Assembly: GCF_006439015.1 (NCBI RefSeq)
Contig: NZ_RCZG01000011.1
Span: 98,579 to 162,578, forward strand
Length of the DNA: 64,000 nt
Reading direction: 5' to 3'
Origin: Mycolicibacterium hodleri
GTDB lineage: Bacteria > Actinomycetota > Actinomycetes > Mycobacteriales > Mycobacteriaceae
Within the stretch, counting starts at the first letter, position 1, and each line of letters begins with the position of its first letter. Under the pieces are notes generated by a model, which was given only the letters and a program-made list of their open reading frames with translations, ran no database searches and had not been told where the DNA came from. Both the position numbers and the translations under genes were made by a program. This document shows, piece by piece, positions 1-8,380 of this stretch.

Positions 1-624
1 CGGGGAGCCGCAAGTGGGTTCCTCGTGATCCTGCTCGGATTGTGGGGAGCGCTCGTTCCCTTCGCGGGGCCGGCCTTCAATTTCGCCTACGACCCGGATC
101 AGGGTTCGGCATGGAGCGCCGCCCGCGGCTGGCTGGAGGTGCTGCCGGGAGCCGTCGCGGTGATCGGAGGACTCCTTCTGCTCCTGTCGCAGAACCGCGC
201 GACGGCGATGTTCGGCGGATGGCTCAGCGTCGTCGCCGGAGCCTGGTTCGTCATCGGTCGGGTGATGGCCACGACGTTGACCATCGGGGAGATCGGGCGA
301 CCCGTAGCGGAAACGGACGTCAAGGCGGCGTGGCTGGAGCTGACATATTTCTACGGACTCGGCGCGTTGATCGTGTTCTCGGGGGCAATCGCGCTGGGTC
401 GGGTGTCGGTGCGCAGTGTGCGCGACGTCGGTCATGCCCGGCGTGCGGCGACGGCGCGACACGACGAGGTCGACGACGACTCGACCAGGGTTGCCGAGAC
501 AACCACGGGACCCGCCCCGAGCCAGGTGGCAGGCGATCGGCCGGCGGTTGAGGAGCACCCGAAGCGGTCGTGGCGCAACCCGCTCCGCCGTCGCGACCAC
601 GACACGACCACTATCGCCCGCTGA
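1..624 (+). CDS. Membrane protein, 5' end outside the window
   Basis: The reading frame is open from the first base of the window, so the true start lies upstream; a GTG at 25 is only the first internal start codon. The visible part is about 207 residues with three to four hydrophobic segments in the first two thirds (a GLWGALVPF stretch, a VAVIGGLLLLL stretch, and two more up to about residue 140). A charged, Arg/Asp-rich cytoplasmic-type tail of about 70 residues follows. I recognise no enzymatic motif. It ends 32 bp before the convergent gabT gene. It is most likely a mycobacterial integral membrane protein of unknown function; the membrane assignment is secure, the function is not. Confidence 0.6.
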   Translation, partial: RGAASGFLVILLGLWGALVPFAGPAFNFAYDPDQGSAWSAARGWLEVLPGAVAVIGGLLLLLSQNRATAMFGGWLSVVAGAWFVIGRVMATTLTIGEIGRPVAETDVKAAWLELTYFYGLGALIVFSGAIALGRVSVRSVRDVGHARRAATARHDEVDDDSTRVAETTTGPAPSQVAGDRPAVEEHPKRSWRNPLRRRDHDTTTIAR

Positions 625-655
625 GGCAGGCGGCGCGCTGTCCCGTCTGTGCCTG

Positions 656-1996
656 TCAGAGGTCCTTGAGGACTAGGGCGAGGACGTCGATGCCCTCCTC
701 GAGCAATTCGTCGCTGATCGTCAGTGGCGGAAGGAAGCGCAGAACGTTTCCGTAGGTGCCGCAGGACAACACGATCACGCCCGCGGCGTGGGCTCCCGCG
801 CACAAGGCCTTGGTGAGGTCGGCGTCCGGTTCGGTGGTGCCGGACTTGACCAGCTCGACGGCGATCATGGCGCCGCGACCACGGACGTCGCCAATGCGAT
901 CGTCGTCGGCCTGCATGCGGCCCAAACGCGCCTTCATGAACGTCTCGATCTCGCGGGCCCTGGCCACCATGCCGTCGGCCTCGATGGTCTCGATGGTCGC
1001 GAGCGCAGCGGCGCAGGCGATCGGATTACCGCCGTACGTGCCGCCCAGACCGCCGACGTGGGGAGCGTCCATGATCTCGGCACGGCCCGTCACGGCCGCC
1101 AGCGGCAATCCGTCGGCGATGCCCTTTGCGGTGACGATGAGGTCGGGGTCTATGCCCTCGTGTTCGCAGGCGAACATCGCACCAGTGCGGGCGAACCCGG
1201 ATTGCACCTCGTCGGCGATGAAGATCACGTCGTTCTTTCGGCACCAGTCGAGCAGGGCAGGCAGGAAGCCTTCGGCGGGCACGATGAACCCGCCCTCGCC
1301 CTGAACGGGTTCGATGATGATCGCCGCCAGATTGTCGGCACCCACCTGCTTGTCGATGATGCTCAATGCTCGTTTGGCCGCCATTTCCCCGTCGGTGGCG
1401 AGCTCCTTGCCGAACTCTGCGTCGCGATACGGGTAGGACATCGGGGCGCGGTATATCTCGGGGGCGAACGGTCCGAAACCGTGCTTGTAGGGCATCGACT
1501 TGGCGGTCAGCGCCATCGTGAGGTTCGTGCGGCCGTGGTAGGCGTGGTCGAATGCGACGACCGCCTGCTTGCCGGTGTAGGTGCGGGCGATCTTGACGGC
1601 GTTCTCTACGGCCTCTGAACCCGAGTTGAACAGGGCCGACCGGGTCTCGCCCGGAATGGGGGTCAGCCGGTTCAGGTGTTCGCACACCGCGACATACCCC
1701 TCGTAGGGGGTCACCATGAAGCAGGTATGCGTGAATTCGGCAACCTGCGCCGCGACCGCCTCGACGACGCGGGGCGAGGCATTGCCAATCGTAGTGACGG
1801 CGATGCCGGATCCCAGGTCGATGAGCCGGTTGCCGTCGACGTCCTCGAGGATGCCGCCGCCCGCCCGCGCCGCGTACACCGGCATGGTGTTGCCGACGCC
1901 GCGCGCGACCGCCTCGCTCTTGCGAGCGATCAACGCGGAGGACTTGGGGCCGGGGATCGCCGTGGCGAGGTGGCGGCTCTGTTCGATGGTGCTCAC
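656..1996 (-). CDS. gabT: 4-aminobutyrate aminotransferase (GABA transaminase)
   Basis: Class III PLP-dependent aminotransferase of 446 residues. It transfers the amino group of 4-aminobutyrate to 2-oxoglutarate, giving succinate semialdehyde and glutamate in the cytosol. The PLP-binding lysine is K291 in TAKGIADGLP, the aspartate pairing with the pyridine nitrogen is D262 in IADEVQSG, and the phosphate-binding loop is NSGSEAVE (about 124-131). The GTG at 1996 is preferred over longer frames because an AGGAG lies 7 bases upstream of it. The gene faces away from yajC, as in M. tuberculosis where gabT (Rv2589) also neighbours yajC-secD-secF. Substrate specificity among omega-aminotransferases rests on family resemblance and synteny. 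Confidence 0.9.
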   Translation of the reverse strand: MSTIEQSRHLATAIPGPKSSALIARKSEAVARGVGNTMPVYAARAGGGILEDVDGNRLIDLGSGIAVTTIGNASPRVVEAVAAQVAEFTHTCFMVTPYEGYVAVCEHLNRLTPIPGETRSALFNSGSEAVENAVKIARTYTGKQAVVAFDHAYHGRTNLTMALTAKSMPYKHGFGPFAPEIYRAPMSYPYRDAEFGKELATDGEMAAKRALSIIDKQVGADNLAAIIIEPVQGEGGFIVPAEGFLPALLDWCRKNDVIFIADEVQSGFARTGAMFACEHEGIDPDLIVTAKGIADGLPLAAVTGRAEIMDAPHVGGLGGTYGGNPIACAAALATIETIEADGMVARAREIETFMKARLGRMQADDDRIGDVRGRGAMIAVELVKSGTTEPDADLTKALCAGAHAAGVIVLSCGTYGNVLRFLPPLTISDELLEEGIDVLALVLKDL

Positions 1997-2394
1997 GTCA
2001 TGACTCCTGCGAGAGGTGGCCGAGGGAAAAGGGGGAATGCCAGGGGAGACGACGTCGGAACGTCCCATCAAAGCCTAGTCGCCACGGCGGACGACGCGAA
2101 CGGAACCGTCCGTATGGACGTTGCGTGGGGGAGGATTGCAACGCCACGGAGCGACATCTCCTTCGCTTTCGGTCGCCACCGCTGAGCGGGGCAGCGTCCA
2201 CGGACCGGAACTCCGGACGTTGCGATGAAAGAACAACCACGCGATCAGAGTCACCGCTACCCGAGACTTCGAGACAGGGCCGGTCCACGGGCACGCCTGG
2301 TGATGGCACACTGGTGCGGAGACGAGGCCCCCGCGCGACCGCACCCGTCCCGGGGCGCCACTACCGAAATATCTATATGAAAGTCAGAGTTGCC
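1997..2394. other. Divergent intergenic region gabT / yajC
   Basis: This 398-bp stretch separates the outward-facing gabT and yajC genes and should hold both promoters. The frames crossing it are proline/arginine-rich shadows with no recognisable domain. The 10-mer GGACGTTGCG occurs at 2116-2125 and again at 2215-2224, in direct orientation and 99 bp apart. This may be a regulatory repeat or chance. No terminator or RNA gene was recognised. Confidence 0.4.
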
Positions 2395-2778
2395 ATGGAT
2401 CTCGCCATCTTCGTACCACTGCTCGTCATCATGGGCGCATTCATGTTCTTCTCCTCGCGCAAGCAGAAGAAGGCCATGCAGGCGACCATCAACCTGCATG
2501 ATTCGTTGGCCGTCGGCGACGAGGTGATGACGACGGCAGGCATGTTCGGCACCATCACCGACGTCTCCGATTCGAAGGTCGACCTGGAGCTTGCCCCCGG
2601 CGTGGTAGTCACCATGCTGAAGCTGGCCATCAAGGAGAAGACGATGGTCGACGATGACGACGACGAGGACGAGTACGAAGACGACGATGTGAGCGAGCAT
2701 TCGACGGCGCAGGAACTCGACCGGCCCGCCGCCGGCACCGAGATGCGGTCCGACCCAGACCGGCTCTCCAAAGACTGA
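2395..2778 (+). CDS. yajC: Preprotein translocase accessory subunit YajC
   Basis: Small single-pass membrane protein (127 residues) that associates with SecDF and the SecYEG channel to assist protein export. A transmembrane helix at about residues 3-20 (LAIFVPLLVIMGAFMFF) is followed by the family pattern of a basic patch (SRKQKKAMQ) and a beta-rich cytosolic domain (SLAVGDEVMTTAGMFGTITD). The C-terminus carries an acidic run of about 15 Asp/Glu residues and a Ser/Arg tail, longer than in E. coli YajC. The ATG at 2395 matches the family start; an in-frame ATG at 2377 would add six residues. Neither has a convincing Shine-Dalgarno sequence. The gene is directly upstream of secD and secF, as usual. 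Confidence 0.88.
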   Translation: MDLAIFVPLLVIMGAFMFFSSRKQKKAMQATINLHDSLAVGDEVMTTAGMFGTITDVSDSKVDLELAPGVVVTMLKLAIKEKTMVDDDDDEDEYEDDDVSEHSTAQELDRPAAGTEMRSDPDRLSKD

Positions 2779-2847
2779 CGGCTGAGCACACAGCGCAACC
2801 ACGTACTCTTTGCGGGTTGACGTACCAATCTGAGGAGAACCAAGAAC

Positions 2848-4686
2848 GTGGCATCGCCTTCGGCGCCGGTGCATCCCTACCGCTACCTGACGCTTTTTCT
2901 GGTTCTGCTCATCGGCGCCTATCTGCTGGTGTTCCTGACCGGGGACAAGCAAGCCAAGCCCAAACTGGGCATCGATCTGCAGGGCGGCACCCGTGTCACC
3001 CTTACCGCGCGCACCCCGGACGGTTCGCCTCCTACGCGTGAGTCCTTGACCCAGGCGCAGGAAATCATCAGCTCCCGCGTCGACGGGCTGGGAGTGTCCG
3101 GCTCGGAAGTCGTGGTCGACGGCGACAACCTGGTCATCACGGTGCCCGGCAACGACGGGAGCGAGGCGCGCAACCTCGGACAGACGGCGCGGCTCTACAT
3201 ACGACCAGTCATCCATGCCATCCCGGCTTCGGGCCAGGGCCCGGCCGGGGGTCAGGCACCTGCCGGCGCACCACCCGGAGGTCCGGGTACGTCGCCAGGG
3301 TTGCCCGGTGCGCCCCCAGGTATGCCGCCGCTCGCCCCTGCCGAGTCGGCCGCACCAGTCGCGCCGCCCAATCCGAATGACCCCGCGAGCCCCGTACCGC
3401 CCGAAACGGGGGCGCCTGCGTCGGAGGCACCGGCTCCCCAGCCGCGGCCCTACCCCGAGGAGCCCGCGCCGACCCCCACGCCCGGTCCGGCGCCCGCACC
3501 TGGCCCGCCCGCACCTGGCCCGCCCGCACCTGGCCCGCCCGCACCTGGCCCGCCCGCTCCTCCCAATCCGAGGGCCGATCTGGCTCAGCGCATCTCTGAC
3601 GAGAAGGCGCTCCGCCAGAGCGCCGATCAGCAGATCCAGATTCTGGCGCTGCAGTTCCAAGCCACGCGCTGTAACGACGAGGACGTGCTCGCAGGCAATG
3701 ACGATCCGAACCTGCCGCTCGTAACCTGCTCTCAGGATCACAAGCAGGTCTACCTGCTCGACAAGTCGATCATCAGTGGGGAGCAGATCGAAAGCGCCTC
3801 CTCCGGTCTTGATCAGCAGCGCGGCGAGTACGTCGTCGACCTGCAGTTCAAGAGCCAGGGCGCGGACATCTGGGCGAGCTACACGGCCGCCAACGTCGGC
3901 ACGCAGACGGCATTCACCCTCGACTCGCAGGTGGTCAGCGCACCGCAGATCAACGAGGCGATCCCTGGCGGACGCACACAGATCACGGGTCAGTTCACTC
4001 AGGACTCGGCTCGAGAGCTCGCGAACGTGCTCAAGTACGGTTCGCTGCCTCTGTCATTCGAATCGTCTGAAGCTGAAACTGTCTCGGCCACACTGGGTTT
4101 GACGTCGCTTCGGGCCGGTCTGATCGCCGGCGCGATCGGGCTCGCACTGGTGCTGGCCTACTCGCTTCTTTACTACCGCGTGCTCGGCCTTCTGACGGCG
4201 CTGTCGCTGGTGGCTTCGGGTGCGATGGTCTTCGCGATTCTGGTGCTGCTGGGCAGATACATCGGCTACACGCTCGACCTGGCGGGCATCGCGGGTCTGA
4301 TCATCGGCATCGGCACTACGGCCGACTCGTTCGTGGTCTTCTTCGAGCGCATCAAGGACGAGATCCGGGAGGGACGCTCGTTCCGGTCGGCCGTTCCGCG
4401 AGGCTGGGCCCGGGCCCGAAAGACGATTCTGTCCGGCAACGCGGTCAGCTTCCTGGCGGCTGCGGTGCTCTATGTCCTGGCCATCGGACAGGTCAAGGGT
4501 TTCGCGTTCACCCTTGGCTTGACCACCGTCCTCGACGTGGTCGTGGTGTTCCTGGTCACGTGGCCACTCGTGTACCTGTCGTCCAAGTCGGCAATGTTGT
4601 CCAAGCCGGCATTCAACGGGCTCGGCGCGGTGCAGCAGATTGCGCGCGAACGCCGGGCCGCCGCCTCATCAGCGGGAGGGAGGTAG
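2848..4686 (+). CDS. secD: Protein translocase subunit SecD
   Basis: Membrane component of the SecDF complex, which uses the proton gradient to pull exported proteins out of the SecYEG channel. The 612-residue protein has an N-terminal transmembrane helix (about 8-31), the SecD signature DLQGGTRVTL near residue 43, a large extracytoplasmic P1 domain and five helices in the last 190 residues with the RND-type GIGTTADSFVVFFERIKDE segment. A Pro/Ala/Gly-rich insertion of roughly 115 residues (about 125-240) interrupts the periplasmic domain; its end is coded by a 15-bp tandem repeat giving PAPGP units. GTG 2848 is preceded by GAGGAG. It lies between yajC and secF. Confidence 0.95.
   Translation: MASPSAPVHPYRYLTLFLVLLIGAYLLVFLTGDKQAKPKLGIDLQGGTRVTLTARTPDGSPPTRESLTQAQEIISSRVDGLGVSGSEVVVDGDNLVITVPGNDGSEARNLGQTARLYIRPVIHAIPASGQGPAGGQAPAGAPPGGPGTSPGLPGAPPGMPPLAPAESAAPVAPPNPNDPASPVPPETGAPASEAPAPQPRPYPEEPAPTPTPGPAPAPGPPAPGPPAPGPPAPGPPAPPNPRADLAQRISDEKALRQSADQQIQILALQFQATRCNDEDVLAGNDDPNLPLVTCSQDHKQVYLLDKSIISGEQIESASSGLDQQRGEYVVDLQFKSQGADIWASYTAANVGTQTAFTLDSQVVSAPQINEAIPGGRTQITGQFTQDSARELANVLKYGSLPLSFESSEAETVSATLGLTSLRAGLIAGAIGLALVLAYSLLYYRVLGLLTALSLVASGAMVFAILVLLGRYIGYTLDLAGIAGLIIGIGTTADSFVVFFERIKDEIREGRSFRSAVPRGWARARKTILSGNAVSFLAAAVLYVLAIGQVKGFAFTLGLTTVLDVVVVFLVTWPLVYLSSKSAMLSKPAFNGLGAVQQIARERRAAASSAGGR
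3495..3557 (+). repeat. 15-bp tandem repeat inside secD (about 4 copies)
   Basis: The unit GCACCTGGCCCGCCC is repeated head to tail about four times, with a variant last copy, coding for repeated Ala-Pro-Gly-Pro-Pro. It lies inside the proline-rich linker of SecD, where length change would be in frame and probably tolerated. It is a likely site of replication slippage between strains. Confidence 0.75.
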
Positions 4687-4690
4687 CGAT

Positions 4691-6022
4691 ATGGCCAAGC
4701 ATTCGGCAAATGATGATGTCGACGACGTGTCGGACGAGAGTCAGGCAGTCGAACTCGACGACGCTTCGACCGCCAGGGAGTTGGATGCGTCGACCGCTGA
4801 GGCGCCGCGACACGGGTTCTTCGTTCGGCTCTATACGGGCACGGGCGCCTTCGACGTCGTCGGTAAGCGCAAGCTGTGGTTCGGCGTCAGTGGTGCGATC
4901 GTCGTGATTGCGCTCGCCAGCATCCTGTTGCGCGGTTTCACCTTCGGCATCGACTTCGAGGGCGGCACCAAGGTATCGATGCCTGCGGCGGGTGCGCAGG
5001 GTCAGGTGACGACCCAGCAGGTCGAGGACGTCTTCTCCAAGACCTTCGGCAAGGCGCCGGAGTCCGTGGTGCAGGTCGGCAACGGCGGTTCGGCAACCAT
5101 TCAGATCCGAGCCGAAACGCTGAGCAACCCCGACACGGAAAAGCTGCGGACGGCGCTCTTCGACGCCTTCCAGCCCAAGGGTGCGGACGGTCAGCCAAGC
5201 AAGGCGGCAGTCAGCGACTCGGCGGTATCGGAGACCTGGGGTGGGCAGATCACCCAGAAGGCGCTCATCGCGCTGGTGGTCTTCCTGGTGCTCGTCTCGG
5301 CCTACATCGCGATCCGGTACGAGCGGTACATGGCGGCGTCAGCCCTGGCCGCGCTGGTCTTCGACCTGTTGACCACCGCGGGGGTCTACTCCATCGTCGG
5401 CTTTGAGGTCACACCGGCAACGGTGATCGGTCTGCTGACGATTCTGGGCTTTTCGTTGTACGACACCGTCATCGTGTTCGACAAAGTTGAGGAGAACGTC
5501 CACGGGTTCGAACACACCACGCGTCGGACGTTCGCCGAGCAGGCCAACCTGGCGATCAACCAGACGTTCATGCGCTCCATCAACACCAGCCTGATCTCCG
5601 TGTTGCCGATCATCGCGCTGATCGTCGTAGCGGTGTGGCTGCTCGGCGTGGGCACGTTGCAGGATCTCGCCCTGGTACAGCTCGTCGGCGTCATCGTCGG
5701 CACTTACTCGTCGATCTTCTTCGCCACTCCGTTGCTGGTCGCGATGCGGGAGCGGACCGATCTGGTGCGCAACCACACCCGTCGCGTCAACAACCGTCGC
5801 AAGGGTGCGTCGGCGAAGACTGCGGCGATCGACTCCGAATCTGACTCTGAGTTTGACTCCGAGCCGGAGAGGTTCGCGGTGGCATCGTCTTCTGGTCGGG
5901 CATCTTCTCGTCAGACTGCCCGGTCGGCGCCGGCCACCCCGGCCCCGGACAAGCCGGCGCCTGGTGCGAAGCCGATTCGTCCCACCGGTAGGCCATCGGG
6001 TAAGCGAAACACCAGGCGGTAA
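4691..6022 (+). CDS. secF: Protein translocase subunit SecF
   Basis: Partner of SecD in the proton-driven export complex. It has 443 residues: an acidic N-terminal extension of about 50 residues, a first transmembrane helix (about 60-82), the FGIDFEGGTKV signature, a short periplasmic domain, then five helices containing YDTVIVFDKVEEN and the NQTFMRSINTS motif typical of SecF. The C-terminal 80 residues are Ser/Pro/Arg-rich and presumably cytoplasmic. ATG 4691 starts 4 bp after the secD stop with an upstream GGGAGG. The tail is followed after only 7 bp by the next lipoprotein gene, so the three are probably co-transcribed. Confidence 0.95.
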   Translation: MAKHSANDDVDDVSDESQAVELDDASTARELDASTAEAPRHGFFVRLYTGTGAFDVVGKRKLWFGVSGAIVVIALASILLRGFTFGIDFEGGTKVSMPAAGAQGQVTTQQVEDVFSKTFGKAPESVVQVGNGGSATIQIRAETLSNPDTEKLRTALFDAFQPKGADGQPSKAAVSDSAVSETWGGQITQKALIALVVFLVLVSAYIAIRYERYMAASALAALVFDLLTTAGVYSIVGFEVTPATVIGLLTILGFSLYDTVIVFDKVEENVHGFEHTTRRTFAEQANLAINQTFMRSINTSLISVLPIIALIVVAVWLLGVGTLQDLALVQLVGVIVGTYSSIFFATPLLVAMRERTDLVRNHTRRVNNRRKGASAKTAAIDSESDSEFDSEPERFAVASSSGRASSRQTARSAPATPAPDKPAPGAKPIRPTGRPSGKRNTRR

Positions 6023-6029
6023 GGCCTCG

Positions 6030-7685
6030 ATGATTGCCCGACCCCGGCGGGCCGCCGTCCTCGCGGCCCTGATTTCTCTGGTCGGCGGTTTCGTTCTGTC
6101 GGCGTGCGCGGGTGGAGCTGCCGACGAGATCGACTACGCGGTCGACGGGACCCTGATCACGTACAACACCACCACCGTGGCCGGCGCCGCCTCGGCCGGA
6201 CCGCAGGCCTTCGCCCGGGTTCTGACCGGCTTCACCTACCACGGTCCCGAGGGGCAGGTCGTCGGCGATCGCGACTTCGGCACCATCGCGGTGGTGGGCC
6301 GTACGCCGCTAGTTCTCGACTATCAGATCAGCGACGACGCCGTGTACTCCGACGGCAAGCCGGTCACGTGTGACGACATGGTGCTTGCATGGGCCGCGCA
6401 GTCGGGCAGATTCCCGGGATTCGACGCCGCCAGTCGGGCGGGCTACGGAGACGTGGCAGGCGTCGCCTGCGCGCCGGGTCAGAAGAAGGCTCGAGTGACA
6501 TTCGCCCAGGACCGCGGATTCGTTGACTTCGGGCAACTGTTCGCTGCAACGGCGCTGATGCCGTCGCATGTGATCGCCGATGAACTAGGGGCGGGCGACG
6601 GCGCCGTCACCACCGCGCTCCAAGCGGGAGACCTGCCGATGATCGATCGCATCGCGCAGCTGTGGAACACGACGTGGAACCTGACCCCCAACCTGGACCT
6701 GCGTCGTTTTCCCTCGTCGGGTCCCTACAAGCTGAGCTCGGTGGGCGAAGACGGTGCCGTCGTACTGGTGGCCAACGACAAGTGGTGGGGCGCCAAGCCC
6801 GTCACGGGAAAGATCACGGTGTGGCCGCGTGGCGCCGATGTCCAGGATCGCGTCAACGCGAACGATTATGACGTCGTCGACATTGCGGCGGGGTCGTCGG
6901 GCACGCTGAACCTTCCCGGCGACTACGTCCGCACCGACAGTCCGTCGGCCGGCATCGAACAACTCATCTTCGCGCCGAGCGGGCCGCTGCTGAACCCTGC
7001 GGCACGACGCGCAATGGCGCTGTGCACGCCGCGAGACCAAATCGCGCACAACGCGGAGGTGCCGATCGCGAACAGTCGACTGAACCCCACTGCCGAGGAC
7101 TCCATCACGGCTGCCGAGAGCGCTGCCGAAGGCGGCCAGTTCAGCACGTCGAACCCGGTGGCAGCTCGCGATGTGCTCGGTGGAAATCCGCTCACGGTTC
7201 GCGTCGGTTATCAGAGTCCCAATGCACGACTGGCGGCCACGGTGGGCACGATCGCCCGATCATGCCAACCGGCAGGCATTACGGTTCAGGATGCGTCGTC
7301 GGATGCCGTCGGCCCACAAACCCTGCGGGACAACCAGATCGACGTGCTTCTAGCGAGCACCGGCGGCGCTGCGGGTAGCGGATCGACGGGATCGTCGGCG
7401 ATGGATGCCTACGACCTCTATGGCGGCAACGGCAACAATCTGTCCGGTTATTCGAACGAGCAGGTCGACGGTGTCATCGGCGCCCTGGCGGTGACGACGG
7501 ATCCGAAGGAGTTGGCCCGGCTGCTGGGGGAGGGCGCCCCCGTACTGTGGGGCGACATGCCTACCCTTCCGCTGTACCGCCAGCAACGAACTCTGCTCAC
7601 GTCGGAGAAGATGACTGCCGTGAGCAGCAATCCGACGCGATGGGGAGCAGGGTGGAACATGGACCGTTGGGCGCTGACCCGATGA
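6030..7685 (+). CDS. ABC-type oligopeptide/substrate-binding lipoprotein
   Basis: Family 5 solute-binding protein (SBP_bac_5 fold), 551 residues, equivalent by position to M. tuberculosis Rv2585c. The N-terminus is a lipoprotein signal: basic MIARPRR, a hydrophobic stretch, and a lipobox LSAC with the lipidated Cys near residue 27. It should therefore be anchored to the outer face of the cytoplasmic membrane. The mature part shows the family layout, including YSDGKPVTCDDMVLAW and a late region around the GNNLSGYSNEQVD segment. No permease or ATPase genes adjoin it, so the transport partner and ligand are unknown. The ATG lies 7 bp after secF and the stop overlaps the apt start (ATGA). Confidence 0.85.
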   Translation: MIARPRRAAVLAALISLVGGFVLSACAGGAADEIDYAVDGTLITYNTTTVAGAASAGPQAFARVLTGFTYHGPEGQVVGDRDFGTIAVVGRTPLVLDYQISDDAVYSDGKPVTCDDMVLAWAAQSGRFPGFDAASRAGYGDVAGVACAPGQKKARVTFAQDRGFVDFGQLFAATALMPSHVIADELGAGDGAVTTALQAGDLPMIDRIAQLWNTTWNLTPNLDLRRFPSSGPYKLSSVGEDGAVVLVANDKWWGAKPVTGKITVWPRGADVQDRVNANDYDVVDIAAGSSGTLNLPGDYVRTDSPSAGIEQLIFAPSGPLLNPAARRAMALCTPRDQIAHNAEVPIANSRLNPTAEDSITAAESAAEGGQFSTSNPVAARDVLGGNPLTVRVGYQSPNARLAATVGTIARSCQPAGITVQDASSDAVGPQTLRDNQIDVLLASTGGAAGSGSTGSSAMDAYDLYGGNGNNLSGYSNEQVDGVIGALAVTTDPKELARLLGEGAPVLWGDMPTLPLYRQQRTLLTSEKMTAVSSNPTRWGAGWNMDRWALTR

Positions 7686-8230
7686 GCGACCCCGACCGGG
7701 GGGAACGCTCCGACGTGGCCGCGGTGATCGAATCGCTGATGCGCGAGGTCCCGGACTTTCCCGAGCCCGGAATCCAGTTCAAGGACCTGACGCCGGTGCT
7801 CGCCGACGCACGGGGGCTCGCGGTCGTGACGGACGCGCTCGCCGCCGTCGCCGAGGATGTGGATCTCGTGGCGGGGATCGACGCCCGCGGTTTCCTGCTC
7901 GGAGCCGCCGTCGCGACGAGGCTCGGCACCGGTGTGCTCGCGGTGCGGAAGGGCGGCAAGTTGCCGCCCCCGGTGCACGCCGAGAGTTATGCCCTCGAGT
8001 ACGGCACCGCCACGCTGGAGATCCCGGCGGACGGAATGGAACTGGCGGGGCTGCGCGTTCTGCTGATCGACGACGTACTGGCCACCGGTGGAACGCTGGC
8101 GGCGGCGGTCAAGCTACTGAGGATGGGTGGTGCGACCGTGATGGGCTCCGCGGTGGTGCTCGAACTGGCGGCGCTCGAGGGGCGGGCGAAGCTGTCAGAC
8201 GTGGCGGTCACCAGCCTGTACGTGGTGTGA
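7682..8230 (+). CDS. apt: Adenine phosphoribosyltransferase
   Basis: Purine salvage enzyme that converts adenine and PRPP to AMP and pyrophosphate. The 182-residue protein carries the type I phosphoribosyltransferase signature VLLIDDVLATGGT at residues 126-138, with the adjacent acidic pair binding Mg-PRPP. The APRT-type loop VRKGGKLPPPVH (about 88-99) is also present. ATG 7682 overlaps the stop codon of the upstream lipoprotein (ATGA), indicating translational coupling. The arrangement lipoprotein-apt-relA is the one recalled for M. tuberculosis Rv2585c-Rv2583c. The stop codon overlaps the first base of a 34-bp tandem repeat. Confidence 0.93.
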   Translation: MSDPDRGERSDVAAVIESLMREVPDFPEPGIQFKDLTPVLADARGLAVVTDALAAVAEDVDLVAGIDARGFLLGAAVATRLGTGVLAVRKGGKLPPPVHAESYALEYGTATLEIPADGMELAGLRVLLIDDVLATGGTLAAAVKLLRMGGATVMGSAVVLELAALEGRAKLSDVAVTSLYVV

Positions 8231-8331
8231 TGAGCGCTTGCGCGAAGAACATGACGGGCAAGCATGAGCGCTTGCGCGAAGAACATGACGGGCAAGCATG
8301 AGCGCTTGCGCGAAGAACATGACGGGCAAGC
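8230..8331. repeat. Perfect 34-bp tandem repeat, three copies, between apt and relA
   Basis: Three identical 34-bp units occupy 8230-8263, 8264-8297 and 8298-8331. Each begins ATGAGCGCTTGCGCGAAGAA and ends GACGGGCAAGC. Each unit contains the 6-bp inverted repeat GCTTGC / GCAAGC separated by 16 bases, so the RNA could fold into serial hairpins just upstream of the relA start. The array also reads as an open frame but has no gene character. It looks like a mycobacterial VNTR-type (MIRU-like) locus; the class name is inference. Confidence 0.85.
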
Positions 8332-8380
8332 GGGGATATCCTCAACCTGAGTGATCCGAGCGGGTCAGGAGGTGGGCACG

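Noticed and set aside
2257..3741. Long leftward open frame over yajC and secD
   Set aside because: Composition is Arg/Gly-rich antisense shadow of well-supported genes; no domain or ribosome site.
8230..8331. CRISPR-like array
   Set aside because: The three 34-bp units are directly adjacent with no spacers, and there are no cas genes nearby; it is a tandem repeat.
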